Assembly (NCBI GenBank): GCA_011109175.1
Contig: RDEW01000031.1
Coordinates: forward strand, 547,758-611,757
Direction: 5' to 3'
DNA: 64,000 bases
Source of the DNA: Dicyema japonicum
Lineage: Eukaryota; Dicyemida; Rhombozoa; Dicyemidae
Below the pieces are notes generated by a model. The model had not been told where the DNA came from, did no database searches, and saw only the letters and a program-made list of their open reading frames with translations. The position numbers and the translations under genes were made by a program. Below are positions 22,517-34,059 of this stretch, piece by piece; the first letter of the stretch is position 1; every line of letters starts with the position of its first letter.

Positions 22517-25500
22517 GGGTAACCGGTAAATTCATCGCCGGTAAATTCATCGCTGGTAAATTAATCGCCGGTAAATTCATCGCTGGTAAATTCATCGCGA
22601 GGTAATTTCATCGCCGGTAAATTCATCGCTGGTAATTTTCATCGCGAGGTAATTCATCGCTGGTAAATTCATCGCCGGTTAATTCAAGCGACCACGTGGG
22701 TTCTTAAAAAAGAGGTCGAAATTTTGATTTTTTATATTATAGTTAAATTGCGATTGGAGATTATTCGGATAGGAATCATGTATCCGTGACGGTAGGACCT
22801 ATGAAAACTGAAGAGAGGGGACTATTTTTTCACCTCTCTTCAGAAGTTGACGTATGCCTGCCATGTTATTGGCGGGATCAATTTAGTTGTCACAAGCAGA
22901 CGTTCTCTTTGCGTTCCTCCTTGGATTAATTACCAATGACTGTTTTTGCTAGGCTTACCAAAGATTGTACGCCTGTGGCTTACAAATAATAAAATAAAAC
23001 TCTGTCAGTATTCATCTATATACGACGATTGAAACATAAAATTGCCAGTTTTCTTTAGTGCTGAGGACAGTATTCATCTCTATCTTAAACAAGAGTAATA
23101 ATTGCATTTAATTGTGTTTCTTTTAACTGATAAAGTAGCTTATAATCTGTTGATAATGTCCTTGAATTCTTTTGTAATGTGGTGATAATGCCCTTGAATT
23201 CTTTTGTACTTTTCGTCATTATCAAATTGATTACTATAAAGTGATATTTTTCGCTAATTTCTATATCTTGACAGCATGGCTTTGCAATTGTAATGAGTGA
23301 TAGAATATAGAGAAAACTTTTTGAAGATGGATACATTTACTGTTTTGAAAAATTTAATGGCGAAGTCCATTATGGAAATGTGAATCCTACTACAAAATTA
23401 AATGGCGAGAGTACACACCAAGGGAGACATCATATTAAAAGAGCCAACGAACACAATCATGCTGGTGATGCTGCATATATCGAATCAAAGAGAATTACTC
23501 AAGAAATAAAAAGAAGAGCTCTTGCATCACAAGATAATCCACATATTATTACGACTGAAGTGTGTGTGGGTTTGCACTAGAGGTGTCTGCCCGGAGTGCG
23601 GAAAAAAAGTCAAGTGGAAAAAAGGTCAAGCGGAAAAAAAGTCAAGTTGTCTTTTTTAGTTTATATCGCATTTTTGTGATACTACTAGCATCTTTTAATT
23701 TTTAAAAATTTTTTCAATACTTGACTTTTTTTCCATTTTTGAAAATTTTTCCCTTATAAATTTTCGAAATTGACTTTTTTTCCAAATTATTTAAATAGTT
23801 AATTTTCGCTAATGTTAATGAATTAAAATGTCCGCCATAACTAAAACTACACGTGGTGGAAATAAATTCTAAAAATAATTTTTTCTACTTTTAAAATTTT
23901 TTTTAAAATGTTATAAACATATGATTTTTATTTAACGTGAATCAAGGGATTATTTAATGTGAATCAAAAGAATATTTAATATTCCATGCAATTGCTTTTA
24001 GGGCTTCTCCTACTGTTTTTTCCGTCCTGGCGATCCAGACATATTTTTTAAATTTTTTTTGTCTATCAATCGTTTTTTTATTTGTTCTTGTTGAAATTCT
24101 TTTTCCAAAGGAATTAAAATCCGTATATTGATTAAGTCAAAAGATTAAACCAAAGCGAAAAAAGTTAAGTCAATTTTATATATTAGGAATCCTTGGCCCC
24201 AAGCAGATGAGTTGGTTCGTAAGATCGGCTCCATGATTCAAGCTGTGACCAAGATCCGCAAGAGACTAGTTGGTTCCGAGAACGTATCTCGTTGGCTGTT
24301 GTTAGGGGAAATAGCATGGCCATTCAGATGCCTTAATTTAATTTTTATTCATTTGATAATAAAAAAAATTTTTTATTATTACCTTGAAATTCTTAAATTG
24401 ATTTAGTCAAAGCGATTAACAAAGCGGAAAAAAAGTCAAGTCCGTGATTTCGTTAGGGACTTGACTTTTTTTCCATTTTGCGCTAAATTTCGAAAATTTA
24501 TAAGGGAAAAATTTTCAAAAATGGAAAAAAGTCAAGCGGAAAAAAAGTCAAGTATTGAAAAAATTTTTAAAAATTAAAAGATGCTAGTAGTATCACAAAA
24601 ATGCGATATAAACTAAAAAAACAACTTGACTTTTTTTCCGCTTACGGACTTGACTTTTTTTCCGCTTGACCTTTTTTCCACTTGACTTTTTTTCCTACAA
24701 CCGTCTGCCGACTACCCATAGCTTCTTTAATTAAAAGAAACATTAGAAATTCAAGAAATACAAAAGATCAAGCTCCTCCTAATCCACTTAACATAGACCA
24801 GTTAAGAATACCTCCAGAATACAGATACTCTTATGCCAATGAACCTTTTATATTGTTTGATAATGAAGACAGTGTTAACAGAACAATAATTTTTACAACG
24901 AGAAAAAATCTAAATTTGCTTTCCACTACAAACTTTTGGTATGCGGATGGTACTTTTAAGACAGTCCCATATTTGTTTAATCAATTATATACGATTCATG
25001 GACTAGTAAATAATGATGTTTTACCACTTATATACATTTTAATGTGTAAAAGAACGGAAGAAAGCTATAAAAAAGTTTTTTCGGAGTAAAATCATTGGAG
25101 CCATCGTTATCACCGAGGACAATTATGACTGATTTCGAAAAAGCAGCTATAAATGGATTTAATATTATATTTCCTGATGCTATTACGAAGGGCTGTTTTT
25201 TTCATTTGTCCCAATCCATATTTAGATGCATCCAATCACAGGGATTGCAATTATTATATCAAAGAGATTCAGAATTCGCTCTGAAAATGCGCATGATTGC
25301 GGCGCTGGCATTTGTCCCAACATTACACGTTGTTCATTATTTTGAACATTTGTGTGATTACAACAGTTTCCCAGAAGAAGCTCAACCTGGATTATGTAGA
25401 AGATATTTGGATAGGACGTCCCGACCGCCGTCAAGTACGTCGTTGTCCACGTTTTGCCCATGAATTGTGGAATTGTTTTGAAGCAGCGAGAGTTGCTGGG

Positions 25501-26281
25501 CCTAAAACGAATAACTCTTGCGAAGGATGGCATCATTCTTTTAATTCTTTAATTGGAGCGTGTCATCCTACGATTTGGAAGTTTATTGATGTTTTGAAGA
25601 AAGAACAAGCAAGAAATGAAATTAAAATTGAACAGTATATTGCTGGTGGGGAAGGTCTTACACAAAAGAAAAAATACAGAGATAATGCTTTAAGAATTCA
25701 ACGCATTGTAAATGACTTCGATAATTGTGAAATTCTTGACTATTTAAAAGGTATTGCCTATAATTTAGCATTTTAGAAATTAACACAATGTTTTTGTTAA
25801 TAATTGTCATAAACTTGTTTTCTAAAAATTATATTATCATAAATATTCACTTAAGTTTGACCTTTGTTATTAATCAATAATCAGTAAGATAATCAATAAT
25901 TTTCTATCACTTTAACCAATACACACACGTGTGGTGCACATCGTTGAGTAAATCTAACACTATTTGGAGAATTGAGGTTTTCAAATTTCTTCTATCTTGG
26001 GGATCTGGCCACGTGACTCATATCGTCAAATTAATCTCCAAAATTACATTTTAATGATAATATAAAAAATCAAAATTTCGACCTCTTTTTTTAAGAACCC
26101 ACGTGGTCGCTTGAATTAACCGGCGTTGAATTTACCAGCGATGAATTTACCTCGCGATGAATTTACCAGCGATGAATTTACCGGCGATGAATTTACCTCG
26201 CGATGAATTTACCAGCGATGAAATTACCAGCGATGAAATTACCGGCGATGAATTTACCGGCGATGAATTTACCTAGAACCC
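22517..26281 (+). mobile_element. MULE (Mutator-like) DNA transposon with subrepeat TIRs
   Basis: Two long inverted repeats (22517-22745 and 26045-26281) face each other. Each is largely a tandem run of about ten units of GGTAAATTCATCGC plus a variable base, then ccacgtgggttcttaaaaaa. Between them lies a broken transposase on the plus strand. About 23310-23577 is a FLYWCH-like N-terminus with NEHNHAGDAAYIESKRI. 24703-25776 carries WYADGTFKTVP (first D), MTDFEKAAINGFN (second D), a CFFHLSQSI block and NNSCEGWHHSFN (the E region). This is the MULE DDE order. The gene is split by a nested element (23592-24702) and has frameshifts near 25085 and 25410, so it is dead. Exact outer ends and target duplication are unclear because AATTTACCTAGAACC occurs at both borders. 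Confidence 0.8.
23592..24702. mobile_element. Nested 1.1-kb non-autonomous element inside the MULE transposase
   Basis: Inverted ends are built from tandem units of GGAAAAAAAGTCAAG type, starting at 23602 and mirrored to 24694. A further mirrored arm (aaaaatttttaaaaattaaa and its complement) lies inside each. GTCTGCC directly flanks both sides (23585-23591 and 24703-24709), a plausible target-site duplication. Removing the element brings the FLYWCH part next to the DDE part of the MULE transposase. The interior is AT-rich except for 24183-24335, a balanced-composition stretch with an open frame (ELVRKIGSMIQAVTKIRKRL) that looks like captured coding DNA. No transposase is present. Confidence 0.7.
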
Positions 26282-27530
26282 TTTTGAGACTATTTCTTTT
26301 TAAAGGAATTTTTCCATGGCCACTGGCAGTGTTAGCATAACATTTTTGTATTGCGATCCCCTTCCCCCATGAGAGTGCAGTTGATATAGGCCACAAGATT
26401 GCCAGGGGAGGCGAAGTCACTTAGATAAAGGTTCCTCACCAGGTTGTCAGTAATTAATTGGGAGATTCTAATTGGATCGTTTATAGTTGAACTCCCAAGA
26501 GACTTTCCTCCGAATGAAGGTTTTTTTTAAATTGATTAAACATGGATTATGGCCCCCTTGAGTCGTAAATGATATACCAATACGTTATTGACTCAGGGAT
26601 GGTAACAGAGAGACATCCGGGGAAGTCAGTGGTCGGTAACACTGTAAGATGTTCTTGTATTTTTGATGGGTCGTTCATGATCGTCTATGAGTCTGTGATA
26701 GCAGTGGTCTCTATTTTTTTGGAGGGTTAACTTGATACCCCGCTGCTTATTGCAGCAAGTTCTTGATCTCTACAACAATCACGCGGAAGGTATATCGGTA
26801 GAGGACTCCTCTGTACTTATTGTCTTTAGCTCTCTCTGCTTTTCTGAGGCGGAAAGTGCTTTTACCAAGCTCTCGATGATGCTGGTGGAGGAGAGAGCCG
26901 AAACATGTTGCATTCCAAACTAACCGTACTAAAAGATTGTTACTCCGTCCGATTACTTTTCGTCTCTCCTATCCAGGCCTGTGAATTCAAATAAGGATGG
27001 GGTTACAAATTTATTAAACAAATCGAAGCAAAGAAAGAATGAAAAATTAGCCAATTAATTTGATGACCACTATTACTTTGTGTCTTCTAATCATCCAAAC
27101 TATTCCGTCTATGTCTTCACGTTGATTGGTAGATATTGTAATTTGAGAAATATCTTATAAGACTATCTATTAGTTCCCATGTCTCACTAGTCAGTGAAAG
27201 ACCGGCAACCTTCGAATACTACCGAAATAATCCCCCACCAGACGGATTTTATTTTTTTGTAAAGACTAAATGACCTCCAGTCCATTCCACGTTGAGTCCT
27301 CTGGTAATCTTCAAACTGGGGTTTCCTATAAATTCTATGCTCTCCCAGTATATTTATTTAAAACCACTTATTAAAATCAATTATTTATTTAAACCAATAT
27401 TTTAGAAGAAAAACAAGACCATAAAGTGATCCCTCTCATAGTAGTCTCCTTATTCATGGTACTACATACAACATTTAAAGACAATTAGAGTGGACGAATT
27501 GATAGAAAAAATATAAGATTAACAATTTAT
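26282..27530. other. Interval without recognised gene
   Basis: A 63-codon plus-strand frame at 26732-26923 has balanced composition and might be an exon remnant, but I recognise no domain. The remainder is mixed-composition DNA with no repeat match noticed. Confidence 0.35.
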
Positions 27531-28860
27531 TGTTATTAACCCCTAATTAGAAGAGAGGAATCAACAGTAAACAACTAATTAATTGCGCTACCACAGAAGC
27601 AGAGACCAATCCTTCTGTTGGAACAACTCAAAAGAATAAAACAGTGGAATGGGAGAGAGAAAATGATCCTTTTTACGTCATCCTGGCACAGCTCCTTAGA
27701 GTGATGGATGACACGACGGCATGCTAATGGAGGAACAAAGAAAAGGGAATAAGCAAAGAAACCATTCAATAAGTAGACGAATGCCCACTAGGATTATTAC
27801 TAAATAATAAATAAAATTATTTCAAAGACTAAGGGTAAAAGCAAAATAATTAATTCCTCGATCCTGATGCGTTCCAGCAGAACCTTAACCCAAGAACAGT
27901 AATCTTGTTCGGATAACTGAGGTCGATTCTAGAACTCGTCGCTAGGGAACGAAACTGTCTTCGGTGGAATGAAGAATTGGATCCTATTGAATGCCGTCCA
28001 GGCATCAGGCGTGTTTTGAGTAATGTGGATCCAATGATGCAAAAAGAAGGAAAAGAAATTTTCAACCAATTAGCCACATAACACCACACGGCCTTTATTT
28101 TATTATTATTTTAAAACCCCAAGACCACCAAGAAAGAAATAATTAACTCGCTAAATTAAGTGATCCCATCTTCCAGCATCTCTCGAATTCTCTTCGAATA
28201 CTCCTCCAGTTAACCAACAGTGTTCCTGAAGTGTCTTCTTTTATTTCTGCAGAGGAATTCTATCGGAGTGCACTTTTTTAATTCAGATCTGAATTCCTCC
28301 ACATGAACTGCCCTCTCTCTGAATTTGTTTCCTAGCTCATTGCACATACATAGGAAGCCCTGGCTATTTGTCACCGTCGCCTCCTCTGAAAAAAGACTGG
28401 GGATGGATGTGGTGTCTGATTGTATGTGTCTCATGATCTTCCGCCTGAAAGATTACACGCTCACCCTCGTAGAAGGAATGGCGAATCTCCAGGCAGAACA
28501 GGCATATTCAATCGTCAGCGCAATAACTTGAAGATATACTTTGCTGATAAAAGCAGTAGGAGGGAAGGAACTCTTCTATATAATGGCTATTAAGACGTTC
28601 CACTTTCGAAGACCCTTGGTTAACACCTCCTCCATGTGACTGGCAAACGTCATCAGAGAGTCGAAAGTTACTCCAAGGATCTTCTGAATTCGTGTATAAG
28701 AGATGGGAATGTTTCCGAGGAATATATCAAGTCCACCTTTAAATCTTCTCTCCGTAGTAAATAGGGTGAACTGAGACTTGGATTTTGAAGTAATTTTTCC
28801 AATCCGTACTCTTCCACGTCAGATGCGGCCTTTGGATTGTTTTTACTGACTGTTATTTGT
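27530..28860 (-). pseudogene. Two lineage A-type LINE 3' fragments in a row
   Basis: The proximal piece (27530-28089) ends in a TTATTGTTATTAACCCC tail and shares its gaaaatgatccttttt block with 15850. The distal piece (28090-28860) reads, on the minus strand, ERRFKGGLDIFLGNIPI, QKILGVTFDSLMTFASH and ACSAWRFAIPSTR, then a C-terminal LGNKFRERAVHVEEFRSELK block, before the tail AACCCCAAGACCACCAAGAA at 28113. Frames are broken. It is the same subfamily as 20420-21200 and 63230-64000. Confidence 0.65.
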
Positions 28861-28946
28861 GACAAAATGTTAATATTAAATTAACAAACTTATAAATAAT
28901 AATAATTCAAACACGATTGTGTTACTTTATAGGTGAATACTGACAA

Positions 28947-29791
28947 ATGTACGATCCATTGATTATTACAATGGCTGCTATTATAAGTTTATTATTGATT
29001 GTGCTTCTGTTTTATTGGGGATACAACTCTCTATCAGGTTTCCCCTTAAATAATATAAGACGTAATTCCTAGTGAATATGCGTCTAACAATATGAGACAT
29101 AATCGAACTGGTAATTTGTGTAACCACTAAAGGGAAGACCAGCAGTCACCACGGGAAGGTAATCGGCACTAAAAAGAAAAGAAGGATGGAGATGAAAAGG
29201 CTAGCACAAGAAGAGAGGAAAGTACATCAAATATCCCCATTTAGTCAAAAATCGAGGCCCAAGAGAGAAAGCGACTGACGAGGGAACGATTCACTGATGA
29301 ATCCTCTGATAGTGACGTTTGTGTTAGAGTGACTATTCAGGAGGTTGATGAAGAGCAGTTGCGGATTGAACGAGAAGAAGAGGACTTGTTTGAGTCTTAC
29401 AAAGATCTGATTCGTGTCACGGACGAAGGTCAGGACATTAAAAAGGTAAATACATGTTTTGCAAGTTAGTACGAAGATTTGGGGGTACATATTGCACAGT
29501 CCTTGCAGGTGGTTAATTGGGGATTACTCGTAGACAAGAAAAGTGGTCGATTTGGAGATTCTCTCAGCCGAATTATGCGTGAGTGTTAACAGGGTGCATT
29601 CAAAAGTGGAGGAAATGTTGCGTAGTGGAATTATCAGTGGAGTTATTAATGAATATGGAATATTTGTGGGGGTTACTGAGGAGGAACTCACAGGAATTGC
29701 TGATTACATCAACAAATGTGGTAGAGTTAATATTTCCCAATTGGTGGATAACACTCCCAAGCTTATCAAATTTGACGTTTACTGCTTTTAA
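28947..29791 (+). CDS. DDRGK1: DDRGK domain-containing protein 1 (UFMylation adaptor)
   Basis: DDRGK1 (UFBP1) anchors the UFM1 ligase UFL1 at the ER membrane. Six exons (28947-29037, 29060-29110, 29133-29221, 29245-29445, 29470-29508, 29534-29791) join to 243 codons including the stop, all in frame. The first 25 residues form a membrane anchor (IISLLLIVLLFYW). A basic/acidic coiled coil follows (KKKRRMEMKRLAQEERK, then an EEQLRIEREEEDLFE block). The C-terminal winged-helix region shows KVVDLEILSAELCVSVN, GIISGVINEYGIFVGVTEEE and INKCGRVNISQLV, aligning with the human DDRGK/PCI-like domain; the name-giving DDRGK is NEYGI here. Introns are 22, 22, 23, 24 and 25 nt. It is shorter than human (about 314 residues), mainly in the coiled coil. 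It sits between LINE debris on both sides, with no neighbour of related function. Confidence 0.9.
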
Positions 29792-30079
29792 ATTTTTGAG
29801 GATAGGAACATTTAAGTTCTATTTATGTCCGCACACATAGCTGACAGGGGATACTCTCATGGCTACTGGGTGTGCCCAGACTATTCATGAATACAAAGAC
29901 GCTACAATTGTCTAGACAGGTCAAGGATTCTTTGGTGTTTCTTCCCTTTAAACTTTTTCGAATTTTTGTGGGGAACAGAGCCTCTACACGATACTATTAG
30001 TTTCCACTCCTAGGATTCTAATCTTAATGGCTGCTCTCCGTCCCCAATGTTCTGGCATGGAGTAATATCCAAGTCAGTT

Positions 30080-30560
30080 TATTAAGAAAAATTAAACTAT
30101 TTAACTAACGGTAGTAGGGATTTTTATCAAAAGTTTAGTATCAATGATTTTTGTTAATCTTGTATGTAACCGTCTGAGTGAGAGGATGTCTCTAACCTAA
30201 CTAGTGTCGCTCATGGATGTGAGGCCGCCATTATTTCAGCAACTTGTTTGCCTCCTGTAATCTCAGAGAGCACAAACGACATGTGAAGCTAGATATCTCC
30301 AATTCACTCAGGCGTGACATCATGCTTGAGTTCTGCGTTTTCATTATGCCTTAAATAACTAAATATATATTCTTACGGATTTAAGAGTTAACTTGTCTTC
30401 GGAAATCACATTGTCGCGTCTGGTGTTCAGTGGGTGATCCCCTTGGACCTCTCCTTTTTCTCCTTTACTATTTACCACTTTATTCAAAAGTTATCGGCCT
30501 CTCTTAATATTAGACGCCTCGGTTATCAACGCTATGGAAATCGCTATTCCTGCTCTATCA
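30080..30560 (+). pseudogene. Lineage B LINE RT fragment
   Basis: In changing frames: VAHGCEAAIISAT (compare VPHGCEAAIIHSV at 18780), KLDI..SLRRD, and SVGDPLGPLLFLLYY (motif B). Motif C is not readable. It is heavily decayed and apparently 3'-truncated near 30560. Confidence 0.5.
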
Positions 30561-30770
30561 GACATACTTAGCTTCTTAAAGAGGTATTTATCATTACACT
30601 ACTGTCATTTTCAATCTTTTCTATGAGATATTTTTCTAGATGTCATTTCAATGTTTTCTATATCTTCCTATGCCATTTTTATGAATATTACAGTATCCTT
30701 GAGATTAACTTTTTACATGAGTCATAAAAAGAATTCTCATTTTCCATAAATCAGTTAGACAGAGCAATTT

Positions 30771-31077
30771 GTTTTTTACTTTGAACGTTTTAATAATTCC
30801 TGAATCCATTGGCTAAGTCCTGAACAATTTTTTGGAAAAAAACATTATTTTTTATATTTTCCAAATAAAGAGTCAAGAAATTAACAACAAAATTGACTTT
30901 TTCTCAATTTAAAAAAAATTCCTNGTCTTTTACTTTGAACGTTTTAATAATTCCTGAATCCATTGGCTAAGTCCTGAACTATTTTTTGGAAAAAAACATT
31001 ATTTTTTATATTTTCCAAATAAAGAGCCAAGAAATTAACAACAAAATTGACTTTTTCTCAATTTAAAAAAAATTCCT
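30771..31077. repeat. 153-bp direct duplication around a single N
   Basis: 30771-30923 and 30925-31077 are nearly identical AT-rich copies joined by one N at 30924. No coding or structural signal is visible inside. Confidence 0.85.
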
Positions 31078-31229
31078 CGTTGCTCAAATATTTGTCGTAC
31101 GTATGTTCCACTGTGAGCAGAGATAAAGATGTGAAAAAGAAAAAGTACAACGGAATCATGGACCGATTCGTTTTCTAGCCGATCTCTGTTGAGACGCCTA
31201 AAGTTATTGGCCCGAGCAAATCTGAAATA

Positions 31230-31620
31230 TCAGGTTAATCGGAAGATTTTTGAGGAAGCGGAAGGGCGAACCTAAAAAAACGCGATAGCTTTACCAGAAC
31301 ATTGGGCTGGCGATTGGCTGGCGAGTGAGACAAACAAAAATCCTTGAATAGGACCGCGTAGTTTTCCCGTTTCAACTTCTCGGCCTTCTCAGCTGCAGAA
31401 CTGGCTCCAGAAGCACTCTGTCTCGGAAATCTGCCTGAACTCTTCTTCAAAAACAGTCGATCTGGTCTCCCATTGATGCGGATGTGGAACACAGACTTTT
31501 AAATCGTAATGAGATTACAATACGGATGCATTCATTATCCAGGAAGGTACCCAAAACGTCATTGGGAAAACGTTGAGCCAGGCACCGCTCTCAGAAGACG
31601 ACCCTTGACAACAAACAGGC
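31230..31620 (-). pseudogene. Lineage B LINE C-terminal fragment
   Basis: Minus-strand blocks SSSESGAWLN (about 31590), CIRIVISLR, then GASSAAEKAEKLKRENYAVL followed by FKDFCLSH. These are the same blocks as in the copies at 3960, 10020 and 36440. The part between CIRIVISL and SSAAEK, which holds the RPDG motif elsewhere, is deleted. Confidence 0.55.
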
Positions 31621-31814
31621 ACGGCGATGTTGGCTAGATGACACTAGCAAATCCAGCATAAAGCATAGTGTAGACCCCGCTAAGAAAACGCGGAAAGCAG
31701 AGAAAGCTGATAAGCACGGCTCCAGGCCTCTTGAGCATGGCCCGCGTTTTTGTCAATTCAAGTGGGAGTGGTTAAAAAATTTCATTTTATTCTGTTTTGA
31801 TATAAAAATTTAAG

Positions 31815-31863
31815 AAAAAGTGGAACGCTTCACGATTATGCGTGTCATCCTTGCGCAGGGGCC

Positions 31864-31895
<32 letters not shown>

Positions 31896-31914
31896 TTATA
31901 TGTCCAGTAGGACA
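31815..31914 (-). ncRNA. U6: U6 spliceosomal snRNA
   Basis: Read on the minus strand, the RNA starts with a small hairpin (GTCC-TACT-GGAC, 31902-31913), then ATATAATAAAATTGGAACG, the ACAGAG box, AGATTAGCATGGCCCCTG with the AGC triad, CGCAAGGATGACACGC and TCGTGAAGCGTTCC, ending in a TTTTT terminator (31815-31819). All functional U6 blocks are intact. The 5' hairpin is shorter than in other animals. A TATATATAAAAT sequence about 20 bases upstream (31930-31942) fits the TATA box of RNA polymerase III U6 promoters. A proximal sequence element was not identified. In the spliceosome U6 pairs with U2 and the 5' splice site. Confidence 0.92.
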
Positions 31915-31929
31915 TTGTGTTACTTCCAT

Positions 31930-31942
31930 ATTTTATATATAG
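31930..31942 (-). promoter_or_regulatory. TATA box of the U6 gene
   Basis: On the minus strand TATATATAAAAT lies about 20 nt before the U6 hairpin, the place expected for a type 3 polymerase III promoter. Confidence 0.6.
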
Positions 31943-32275
31943 AGTGAATTCTATTTTTATTTTAAAATTATGTATTCATAATATTAGCTTTAAAATAAAA
32001 TATCTTTCAATAAAATTTATAATAATTTAATAATTCTTTACTTAAAATAAATTAAATATTTTATAAAGTCAAAATATTTATATTTAAACAAAATAACAAA
32101 TTGATCGTTCATTTTTACAATTTATTAAATAGGTAACGAGTTGATGGTTTCAAATAAAGGTATCATTATGAGATCACTTAGAAAAGTATTCGATTGAAAA
32201 TTTTTCAATGCCCAAACACCGAATTCATTACCACATGAGAACTATGTAATGAATATTGTAGACTACTAATTTTTC
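31943..32275. other. AT-rich interval upstream of U6
   Basis: Very AT-rich, with no open frames. It may hold the remaining U6 promoter elements, but none is recognisable by eye. Confidence 0.4.
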
Positions 32276-32400
32276 ATATACAGTAAAGTCTCTCTCATTG
32301 GCCAATTCTCAAATTGGGCACTCATTATTAAAAAATTATTTTTACTAATCTTTTTCAATATTTAATAAACAATCAAAATTTTAAACTAAAAATTTTACCT
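32276..32400. repeat. Solo Tigger/pogo terminal sequence
   Basis: TATACAGTAAAGTCTCTC starts here, matching the start of the Tigger element at 8658 (TATAGTAAAGTCTCTC) including the adjacent TA. Only about 100 bases of AT-rich element follow before a LINE begins. Confidence 0.5.
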
Positions 32401-33530
32401 AAAAACTGAACGGTCGAAGGATTCACCAGCTTCGTACACACCAATATCCCTCCTCATTCTCAATCAGATTAAACCTTACCTTCCGCACGTATCCTTCCAA
32501 CATGTTTTTAAAAAGACTCGTTTTAAAACTCCTATCCTTACTTGCTTGACGAAATTTATCAAGGAAGTCCTACAATGCAAACCTCGGCACTAAAAGACCA
32601 TTAGGTGTTTCATTGATGTACAGAAGGCTTTTGACTCGATACTGAGGAAACTGCTCACCATGAATATTTATGCCTCTAACATTCCAAACATGAAAATTTG
32701 GCTTGAATACTTCATCAACGGACCAAGAAGAAGAGAAATTTCACATTTCATATTTTCTGTCACTAAATTTCTGCCGAATGGGGTACCGCAAGGATCTTCT
32801 CTCACCGATTCTCTTCAACTTCATTGTGAGCGACATGCCTTCCCACAACAGCAACGATACTTTATTCCTTGCTTATGTTGACGACTTAATCCTGGCAACA
32901 AGAGACCAATGTATCCACACAGCGGGTACCCGTTTACAAGAATTAGAGGACAACCTGAACTGTTGGCTTATTAGTAACCAGTAACACAAAATTCCTGAAA
33001 AGTCGTGTTTCATGATTTTTATTTCCAATAGAAGATTGACAACTCGGCACCTTCATTGACTCTATCTGGGATAACAATTCCTCAAAAAATTCAACCAAAA
33101 TACTGGGGGTCACATATGACTCACATTGACCTTCAGCAAATATGTGCGCAACATCGTCTCCTTTTCCACAGCGAAAACCAAACTATGTAAAAACGTTACT
33201 TGGATACTACAAAAGATGTTTCCACCCAACAGTAGATCATCTCTACTACCAATATATACTTCCGTCAATCAGTTACTGCTGCGCGGCATGAGGTATTAGC
33301 ATATCCCACACCAACCTAAAGAAATTAAACTTCTTCCAAGAGACAGTAACCAAAACCCTACAAAGGTCCTCCTTGTCATTAAAACCAACCCCGTTGAGGA
33401 ACTCGTGAGGAAAACGGGAGCTCAGCCAAAACCCTTAAACTTTCGAAAAGTGATTCGTCCATACAGGAAGTGCGTCGGCACTCGGGAGGAACACCGAGGA
33501 AAGATAATCATAAATTTGTAAAGTTGTAAT
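32400..33530 (+). pseudogene. Lineage A LINE reverse transcriptase (YVDD type)
   Basis: RT blocks in order: VQKAFDSI-like motif A region (about 32620), GVPQGSSL with a shifted SPILFNFIVSDMP (motif B), and LFLAYVDDLILATRDQ (motif C, about 32865-32910). Then come LQELEDNLNCWL and a KILGVTYDS block at 33100. At least two frameshifts separate motif B from its neighbours. Downstream, 33310-33520 matches the end of the deleted copy at 15545-15720, showing where that deletion occurred. Confidence 0.7.
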
Positions 33531-33753
33531 GTTTTCTAATTCTCTAAATTATTTGANAAAGATCCTCCTCGTCATTAAAACCAACCCCGTTCGAGGAACT
33601 CGTAAGGAGAACGGTAGCTTAGCCAAAACCCCTAAACTTCCGAAAAGTGATTCGTCCATAAAGGAAGTGTGTCGGCACTCGGGAGGAAGACCGAGGAAAG
33701 ATAATCATAAATTTGTAAAGTTGTAATGTTTTCTAATTCTCTAAATTATTTGA
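33362..33753. repeat. 195-bp duplication around a single N
   Basis: 33362-33556 and 33558-33753 are near-identical copies of the lineage A LINE 3' end, joined by the N at 33557. Confidence 0.8.
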
Positions 33754-34059
33754 CCTGTATCATCAAAATGAGAGCTGGTTTTTTCAGGGTGAGTGCTTCC
33801 TGATTTATCATAGCGAAACTATGATTGGGGACCGAGCAGAATCAGCTATCAATAGGACTAATGGAGTGAAATAAAAATAACTAATAAGTTAATTGTCGAA
33901 CACGTGATTGAACCAAAGCGAATTTACAAACAAAAAATATTCACAGGATCGAAAACCCAGAGTTTTTAAAACACGAAATATCCATACTGACGATAATTAA
34001 GAAAACTAAAAATCCTTGAAAATCTTAATTCATTGATTAATGAAAACCTCATTTGCGAT

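Noticed and set aside
22530-22690. CRISPR-like array of short repeats
   Set aside because: The units are contiguous without unique spacers, are mirrored at 26105-26280, and bracket a transposase; they are transposon ends in a eukaryotic genome.
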